Positions 4,889 through 10,788 of a stretch of 10,788 nucleotides of DNA are shown here, in pieces. Origin of the DNA: an uncultured Prevotella sp. Its GTDB lineage: Bacteria > Bacteroidota > Bacteroidia > Bacteroidales > Bacteroidaceae. A program made the translations under genes and the position numbers. The first letter of the stretch is position 1. Each line of letters begins with the position of its first letter. Location: positions 1 to 10,788 of the forward strand of contig CAKQFW010000059.1 in assembly GCA_934230965.1 (NCBI GenBank), in the 5' to 3' direction. The notes under the pieces were generated by a model. The model did not search any database. It was not told the DNA's origin and saw only the letters and a program-made list of their open reading frames with translations.

Positions 4889-4936
4889 CCACTATAAGCT
4901 GCCTATCTTTTTACCTCATGATGTGATAAGAAGGAA

Positions 4937-6280
4937 TTACTTTATAAGAAATTGGTCAACATCGGCAGCAATCTTTCGTCCGCTGGCCATGGCGCGCACC
5001 ACCAGCGAGGCACCGTTGGCAGCATCGCCAGCCACGAACACGTTATCAGCAAACTGCGGCTGCTGGGGCTTGATGAAGCCCATAGCCAGCAGCACCATGT
5101 CGGCCTTTATCACCTCGGGTTTGCCCTTTTCTATCATGATGGGGCGGCCACCCTCGGGGTTCGGCTTCCAGTCAATCTCTTGCACACGCACACCCGTTAG
5201 CTTGCCATCCTTGCCCAAGAACTCGAGCGTATTGATGTTCCAGCGACGGGTGCAACCCTCTTCGTGGCTCGACGTTGTCTTCAGGGTGCGCGGCCAGTTG
5301 GGCCACGGGTTCTTGGGGTCGTCAGGGCCTACGGGAGGCTTGGGCATAATTTCTATCTGCGTTACCGACTTGCATCCCTGTCGGTGTGCCGTGCCTATGC
5401 AGTCGCTGCCCGTATCGCCACCGCCAATAACCAGCACATCTTTGCCCTTGGCGTTTACCAGCTGGTCTTTCTTAAACTCGGCGCCAGCCAGCACACGGTT
5501 TTGCTGCGACAGCATCTCAAGGGCGAAATATACGCCTTTAAGGTCGCGGCCTGGAATGTTTAGGTCGCGTGCGGTGGGCGTGCCTGTGGCAATGACGTAG
5601 GCATCGAAGCCCTCGGGCAGATGCGTAACGTCGATGTCTTGGCCATATTCAAACACGATGCCCTCTTGCTCAAGCAAACGCAAGCGGCGGTCGATAACCT
5701 GTTTGTTCAACTTAAAGTTGGGGATGCCGTAGCGTAGCAGTCCGCCTGCCGCCTCGTTCTTTTCAAACACCGTTACGCTGTAGCCCTTTAGGTTCAGACG
5801 GTTAGCAGCCACAAGGCCAGCAGGGCCAGCGCCTATCACGGCCACACGTTTGCCATTGCGCTCGGGGTGATGTATGCGTATGAAGTCTTCGGCAAAGGCA
5901 TGCTCGGTAATGGCAGCCTCGTCTTCGCGGTTGGTGGTAGGCTCATGCTCCATGAGGTTCAGCACACACGCCTTCTCGCACAAGGCCGGACAGATGCGGC
6001 CCGTAAACTCAGGAAAGTCGTTGGTGGCGTTCAATAAGCGATAAGCCAGTTCCCAGTCGCCTTTATACAGTGCGTCGTTCCACTCGGGCGGCTTGTTGCC
6101 CAGGGGGCAGGCCCAGTGGCAGAAGGGCACGCCACAGTCCATGCAGCGTGATGCTTGTTGGCGACGGTCGTTACTATTTAGTGTCTGCTCCACTTCGCCA
6201 AAGTCGTGGATGCGGTCGTGTATCGGTCGATATCCCGCCTCTTTACGGGGGATTGTTAAAAATGCTTTTGGATTGCCCAT
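4937..6280 (-). CDS. gltD: Glutamate synthase small (beta) subunit
   Basis: GltD passes electrons from NADPH through FAD and iron-sulfur clusters to GltB, for the cytoplasmic synthesis of glutamate from glutamine and 2-oxoglutarate. The 447-aa product has N-terminal cysteine groups C46-C49-C54-C58 and C97-C101-C105 for the two [4Fe-4S] clusters. An FAD-binding VIGAGPAGL lies at 148-156, an NADPH-binding VIGGGDTGSD at 284-293, and FVAGD at 415-419. The start is the ATG at 6280, 49 nt after the gltB stop, so the two genes form one leftward operon. The segment between AMGF (399-402) and NVFVAGD (413-419) is about 20-25 residues shorter than in the E. coli protein. That is probably a lineage feature, since the motifs on both sides are intact. 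Confidence 0.95.
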   Translation of the reverse strand: MGNPKAFLTIPRKEAGYRPIHDRIHDFGEVEQTLNSNDRRQQASRCMDCGVPFCHWACPLGNKPPEWNDALYKGDWELAYRLLNATNDFPEFTGRICPALCEKACVLNLMEHEPTTNREDEAAITEHAFAEDFIRIHHPERNGKRVAVIGAGPAGLVAANRLNLKGYSVTVFEKNEAAGGLLRYGIPNFKLNKQVIDRRLRLLEQEGIVFEYGQDIDVTHLPEGFDAYVIATGTPTARDLNIPGRDLKGVYFALEMLSQQNRVLAGAEFKKDQLVNAKGKDVLVIGGGDTGSDCIGTAHRQGCKSVTQIEIMPKPPVGPDDPKNPWPNWPRTLKTTSSHEEGCTRRWNINTLEFLGKDGKLTGVRVQEIDWKPNPEGGRPIMIEKGKPEVIKADMVLLAMGFIKPQQPQFADNVFVAGDAANGASLVVRAMASGRKIAADVDQFLIK

Positions 6281-6329
6281 AATATAAGGGATTGTAATGT
6301 TGAAATGTATCGTTTAGTGAAGAAGCATT

Positions 6330-9300
6330 TTAATAATCGCGTTGCATATCTGCTATCTTCTGCTGCAGCTTCTTCACCTGTTCTTCTTGCAGCACCCGCT
6401 TATACTCGATGGGCACTACCTGGATGAAGTCTTCAACATATCGGCTCCAGTCGTCGAGCATGGTGCGCGCCAACTTAGAACCTGTGTAGAGATAATGCTG
6501 GCGGATAAGTTCGTGCAGCTCTTTGCGGTAGCTGGTATCGTCGACGAGGTTTATCTCCACCATATCCATGTTACAGAAATAGTCGAAGTTGTGGTTCTTA
6601 TCCCACACGTAGGCCACGCCGCCCGACATACCAGCGGCAAAGTTGCGGCCCGTTTCGCCCAGCACTACCACACGTCCGCCCGTCATATACTCGCAGCAGT
6701 GGTCGCCAGCACCTTCGATAACAGCGATGGCGCCCGAATTTCTTACGCCAAAGCGCTCGCCCACCTTACCGTTAACATACAGTTCGCCGCTGGTGGCACC
6801 ATACAGGCCTGTGTTTCCGGCTATGATGTTATCTTCGGCAGCAAAGTTAGAGCGTATGGGAGGCAAGATGCTCACACGTCCGCCTGAGAGGCCCTTGGCA
6901 AAGTAGTCGTTACACTCGCCTTCAAGCTTAAAGTCGATGCCGTGTGTGAGGAAGGCACCAAAGCTTTGACCTGCCGAACCCTTAAACTTAACGTTGATGG
7001 TTTTATCGGGCAATCCGGCTCCCGCATATTTCTCGGCTATCAGTCCGCTAAGCATAGCGCCCGCGGCACGGTCGGTGTTCTTGATGGCAAAGTCGAGGTT
7101 CACCTCTTCGCCATCGGCAATGGCGCGCTGTGCACCACGAATGAGTTGCTGGTCGAGCACATCGCTTAGGTCGTGCTTCTGCTCTTTGGTGTGGTAGAGC
7201 GTGGTGTCGCCCTGTTCTTTGTAGAGCAATCGGCGGAAGTCGAGCGTGGCGGTCTTAGTGCCACTCTCGTCGTGGCGCGGTATGATAAGTTCGGTATGTC
7301 CCACAATCTCGTTCAGTGTGCGGGCGCCCATGAGGGCCAAATACTCGCGCACCTCTTGTGCGAGGAAGGTGAAATAGTTGACCACATATTCGTAGCGTCC
7401 GCGGAAGTGGGCGCGAAGCTTCGGGTCTTGTGTAGCCACACCCATGGGGCAGGTGTTCAGGTTACACTTGCGCATCATCACGCAGCCCAGCACGATGAGG
7501 GGAGCGGTGCCAAACGAGAACTCCTCGGCACCCAGCAGCGCCATCATTATCACGTCGCGGCCCGTCTTCAGTTGGCCGTCAACCTGTAGGCGCACCTGGC
7601 CACGAAGGCCGTTCTTCACCAGCGTTTGCTGTGTCTCGCTTAAACCTATCTCGGGCGAGATGCCTGCAAAGCGCATGCTCGAAGCAGGCGAAGCACCCGT
7701 ACCACCCTCGGCACCAGAGATAACGATGAGGTCGCCCTTGGCTTTAGCCACACCAGCGGCAATGGTTCCCACGCCACTCTCGGCTACCAGCTTCACGCTG
7801 ATGGCAGCCTTGGGGTTGACGTTCTTCAGGTCGAAGATGAGCTGTGCCAAGTCTTCAATTGAATAGATATCGTGGTGTGGTGGCGGCGAGATGAGCGAGA
7901 TGCCAGGGATAGAGTGTCGCGTCTTGGCAATAATTTCGTTCACCTTGAAGCCAGGCAGCTGTCCGCCCTCGCCAGGCTTAGCACCCTGTGCTACCTTAAT
8001 TTGTATCTCTTCGGCATTGACCAGATACTCGGTGGTGACACCGAAGCGGCCTGAAGCCACCTGCTTGGTCTTGCTGGAGAGCGAGATGCCATCGACGGTG
8101 GCGTGGAAACGTTCGCTGTCTTCGCCACCCTCGCCTGTATTGCTGCGGGTGCCCAACTTGTTCATGGCCAGTGCCAATGCCTCGTGTGCCTCTTTTGAGA
8201 GCGCACCAAACGACATGGCGCCTGTAACAAAGTGTTTAACAATGCTTTCAACGGGTTCTACCTCGTTGATGTCGATGGGCGCATGGCGGAAGTCGAAGAA
8301 GTCGCGAAGGAAGATGGGCTCATTCTTCTCGTCAACCGACTTTGAAAACTCTTTAAACTTATCATAGTTGCCCGTGCGGGTGGCCAGTTGCAGCTTAGCA
8401 ATGGTTTCGGGGTTCCAGGCGTGGCGAATACCGTCGCGGCGCCAGTGGAACTGTCCGTTATTGGGGAGGAAGTCGGTTTGCACCTCTTTCTCAAAGGCTT
8501 TGTTGTGCAAGGCAATGGCGTCGCGAGCGATGGTGGCCAAGCCAATGCCGCCCACAGTAGAGATGTCGGTGCCGAAGTAGGTCTTCAGCAGACTCTCGCT
8601 CAGGCCGATGCTCTCAAAAATCTTGGCGCCACGATAAGAGCGGATGGTAGAGATACCCATCTTAGCCATAATCTTGAACAAGCCTTTCTTCACGGCCTTG
8701 ATATAGTTGGCCTCGGCGGTTTCATAGTTTTCTTGTATCTTGCCACGCTTCACCAGATCGTCAAGGATGGCGTAGGTGAGGTATGGGCAGAGGGCCGATG
8801 CACCATAGCCTAACAACAGGGCAGCGTGCATCACCTCGCGTATCTCGCCACTCTCAACGATAAGGGCTGTTTGCACACGCTTGCCCACAGAGATAAGGTA
8901 GTGGTGCACGGCGCTTACGGCCAGCAACGATGGTATGGCGGCGTGGTCGGCGTCGATGTCGCGGTCAGAGAGGATGATGTAGTTGTAACCATCGTCTACA
9001 CTGCGCTCGGCCTGCTTGCACAGGTCGTCGAGGGCCTCACGAAGGCCATCTTCGCCCTTGGCACATTCGAACACGATGGGCAACTTTACAGTGTTGAAGC
9101 CCTTGTAGCGTATGTTACACAGTATGTCGAGCTGCGTATTGGTCAGTATGGGGTGCGGCAGGCGCACCATCTTGCAGTTGGTTTCGTCGGGGGTGAGGAT
9201 GCCTGTGCCCACGCGGCCGATATACTCGGAGAGCGACATGACGAGGTTCTCGCGAATAGAGTCGATGGCGGGGTTGGTAACCTGTGCAAACTGCTGGCGG

Positions 9301-10788
9301 AAATAGTTGAAGAAGATTTGTGGACGGTCAGAGAGCACGGCCAGCGGCGTGTCGTTACCCATAGCTGCCGTGGGCTCTTGGCCCTTGGTCGACATGGGCA
9401 CGATGGTGCCATCAACATCTTCTTCGCCAAAGCCAAACTCTATCTCGTGGCGCAACAAGTCGGGCAAGCTATTGTCTACCTTTCGGCCAGAGTGTAACTT
9501 CTCAAGCTGTATACGGTTGGTTGACAGCCACTGGCGGTAGGGATGTGCCTTGGCCAAGCGGTCTTTAATCTCGCCATCATAATATATCTTGCCTTCTTGC
9601 GTGTCGATAAGCAGTATCTTGCCAGGCTGAAGGCGGCCCTTCTCGGCAATCTCGGTGGGGTCGAAATCCATCACGCCCACCTCTGAGGCTACCACCATGG
9701 TATCGTTCTTGGTAATGGTATAGCGGGCAGGACGCAAACCGTTACGGTCGAGCAGTCCGCCAGCAAAGCGCCCATCGCTAAAGAGCAAGGCGGCAGGGCC
9801 ATCCCACGGCTCCATCAAGATTGAATGATACTCGTAGAAGGCTTTCAGGTCTTCGGGAATGGGGTTCTTGTCGTTAAAACTCTCGGGCACCATCACGGCC
9901 ATAGCGTGGGGCAGCGAGAGGCCACTCATCACGAAAAACTCGAACACGTTGTCGAGCGAAGCCGAGTCACTCATGCCTTCTTGCACGATGGGCGAGATGT
10001 CGCGAATGTCGCCTAAGGCTTCGCTTGAGAGCACACTCTCGCGCGCCTTCATCCACGAGCGGTTGCCACGAATGGTGTTAATCTCGCCATTGTGGGCCAA
10101 GAGGCGGAAAGGCTGGGCCAGGCTCCAGGTGGGGAAGGTGTTGGTTGAAAAACGTGAGTGGACGAGCGCCAAGCCCGACGTAAAATAATTGTTGGTGAGG
10201 TCGGGGAAATATTGGCGCACCTGCATGCTGGAGAGCATGCCTTTATAAATAATGTTTTTGCTTGAAAGCGAGCAAATATAGAAATCAGAATCGTTGACAC
10301 GGCGCTCAATCTTCTTCCTTATTATATATAAGGTACGGTCGAAGGTGTCGAGCTTGTCATCGGTAACACCCGTAACAAACACTTGTTTGATGTCGGGCTC
10401 AGTGCTCAGCGCGGCCTCGCCCAGGCAGTCGGGGTTGGTGGGCACGTTGCGCAAGTGCATAAGCTGAAGGCCCTCGCGCTCAATCTCCTCAATCATGATG
10501 CTGAGGATGTGCTGCTGGCGGTCGGTGTCTTTTGGCAGAAAAACAAGGCCTGTGCCATACTTACCCTTCTCGGGCACGGGGATGCCTTGCAGCAAAATAA
10601 ACTCGTGAGGAATTTGAAGCATGATGCCCGCACCATCACCAGTGCGGCCGTCGGCACCTTCGGCACCACGGTGACGCATGTTTTCCAACACTTTCAGTGC
10701 ATTGTCTACCAGTTCATGGCTCTTATTGCCGTGAATGTTCACTACCATTCCCACGCCGCAAGCGTCGTGCTCGTGGGCAGCGTCATAC
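6330..10788 (-). CDS. gltB: Glutamate synthase large (alpha) subunit, partial at the N-terminus
   Basis: GltB hydrolyses glutamine in its amidotransferase domain and channels ammonia to an FMN domain that reduces 2-iminoglutarate to glutamate. The frame runs off the right edge with no stop. A GTG at 10754 is not the true start, because upstream codons read YDAAHEHDACGVG and the Cys (10758-10760) is the expected catalytic nucleophile of this class-II amidotransferase. Counting that Cys as 1, the visible mature protein has 1476 residues, close to the family norm. RFSTNTFPTWS and HNGEINT (near 224) belong to the amidotransferase domain. GAMSFGALSKEAHEAL near 840 and GEGGQLPG mark the FMN domain. 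Cys1093, 1099 and 1104 (spacing 6 and 5) fit the [3Fe-4S] cluster. A glycine-rich beta-helix region (GGRVVVLGETGRNFAAGMSGG) closes the protein. The promoter and first few codons lie outside the window. Confidence 0.95.
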   Translation of the reverse strand, partial: YDAAHEHDACGVGMVVNIHGNKSHELVDNALKVLENMRHRGAEGADGRTGDGAGIMLQIPHEFILLQGIPVPEKGKYGTGLVFLPKDTDRQQHILSIMIEEIEREGLQLMHLRNVPTNPDCLGEAALSTEPDIKQVFVTGVTDDKLDTFDRTLYIIRKKIERRVNDSDFYICSLSSKNIIYKGMLSSMQVRQYFPDLTNNYFTSGLALVHSRFSTNTFPTWSLAQPFRLLAHNGEINTIRGNRSWMKARESVLSSEALGDIRDISPIVQEGMSDSASLDNVFEFFVMSGLSLPHAMAVMVPESFNDKNPIPEDLKAFYEYHSILMEPWDGPAALLFSDGRFAGGLLDRNGLRPARYTITKNDTMVVASEVGVMDFDPTEIAEKGRLQPGKILLIDTQEGKIYYDGEIKDRLAKAHPYRQWLSTNRIQLEKLHSGRKVDNSLPDLLRHEIEFGFGEEDVDGTIVPMSTKGQEPTAAMGNDTPLAVLSDRPQIFFNYFRQQFAQVTNPAIDSIRENLVMSLSEYIGRVGTGILTPDETNCKMVRLPHPILTNTQLDILCNIRYKGFNTVKLPIVFECAKGEDGLREALDDLCKQAERSVDDGYNYIILSDRDIDADHAAIPSLLAVSAVHHYLISVGKRVQTALIVESGEIREVMHAALLLGYGASALCPYLTYAILDDLVKRGKIQENYETAEANYIKAVKKGLFKIMAKMGISTIRSYRGAKIFESIGLSESLLKTYFGTDISTVGGIGLATIARDAIALHNKAFEKEVQTDFLPNNGQFHWRRDGIRHAWNPETIAKLQLATRTGNYDKFKEFSKSVDEKNEPIFLRDFFDFRHAPIDINEVEPVESIVKHFVTGAMSFGALSKEAHEALALAMNKLGTRSNTGEGGEDSERFHATVDGISLSSKTKQVASGRFGVTTEYLVNAEEIQIKVAQGAKPGEGGQLPGFKVNEIIAKTRHSIPGISLISPPPHHDIYSIEDLAQLIFDLKNVNPKAAISVKLVAESGVGTIAAGVAKAKGDLIVISGAEGGTGASPASSMRFAGISPEIGLSETQQTLVKNGLRGQVRLQVDGQLKTGRDVIMMALLGAEEFSFGTAPLIVLGCVMMRKCNLNTCPMGVATQDPKLRAHFRGRYEYVVNYFTFLAQEVREYLALMGARTLNEIVGHTELIIPRHDESGTKTATLDFRRLLYKEQGDTTLYHTKEQKHDLSDVLDQQLIRGAQRAIADGEEVNLDFAIKNTDRAAGAMLSGLIAEKYAGAGLPDKTINVKFKGSAGQSFGAFLTHGIDFKLEGECNDYFAKGLSGGRVSILPPIRSNFAAEDNIIAGNTGLYGATSGELYVNGKVGERFGVRNSGAIAVIEGAGDHCCEYMTGGRVVVLGETGRNFAAGMSGGVAYVWDKNHNFDYFCNMDMVEINLVDDTSYRKELHELIRQHYLYTGSKLARTMLDDWSRYVEDFIQVVPIEYKRVLQEEQVKKLQQKIADMQRDY

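Noticed and set aside
4670..4897. Plus-strand ORF of 75 codons
   Set aside because: It runs through R6, the truncated R7, P3 and the gltBD terminator, so it is repeat translation only.
4923..5600. Plus-strand ORF of 225 codons opposite gltD
   Set aside because: Shadow of gltD, whose cofactor motifs are all intact on the other strand.

Overview
The window looks like chromosomal DNA of a Bacteroidales bacterium, most likely Prevotellaceae. This rests on Bacteroidetes-type promoter boxes (TTG, about 19 nt, then TAnnTTTG-like), A/T-rich translation starts without a clear Shine-Dalgarno sequence, a tRNA without encoded CCA, and the style of the proteins. The genus is inference; no rRNA or species marker is present.

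Layout. Positions 1-246 hold the end of a composite repeat: GTAG-footed hairpins, a C/G-rich hairpin, a phased A/T heptamer array and a CGTGC/GCACG hairpin. Next come three rightward genes. The first is rnr (467-2743, ribonuclease R). The second is an A/T-rich gene for a secreted protein of unknown function (2961-3668), with its own promoter and a striking dyad over the -33 box. The third is tRNA-Val(CAC) (3797-3871), with a promoter and a terminator. From 3935 to 4850 there is no gene but a dense cluster of the same repeat modules, including a concentric imperfect palindrome of about 630 bp centred near 4393. On the other side, gltD (4937-6280) and gltB (6330 to beyond the right edge) form a leftward glutamate synthase operon ending in an intrinsic terminator at 4856-4888.

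How it works together. GltB and GltD form NADPH-type glutamate synthase, which makes two glutamates from glutamine and 2-oxoglutarate. RNase R is a 3'-5' exonuclease for structured RNA. The two transcription directions converge on the repeat cluster, which lies between two terminators. The repeats are not protein coding, although they produce spurious ORFs on both strands.

The most interesting material is the repeat system. The hairpins carry the GTAG foot known from REP elements. Two hairpin classes show compensatory changes that keep pairing intact. The heptamer arrays keep 10-11-12 bp spacing. Inverted copies bracket the rnr-orf-tRNA block. No transposase is visible in the window, so mobility is inference.
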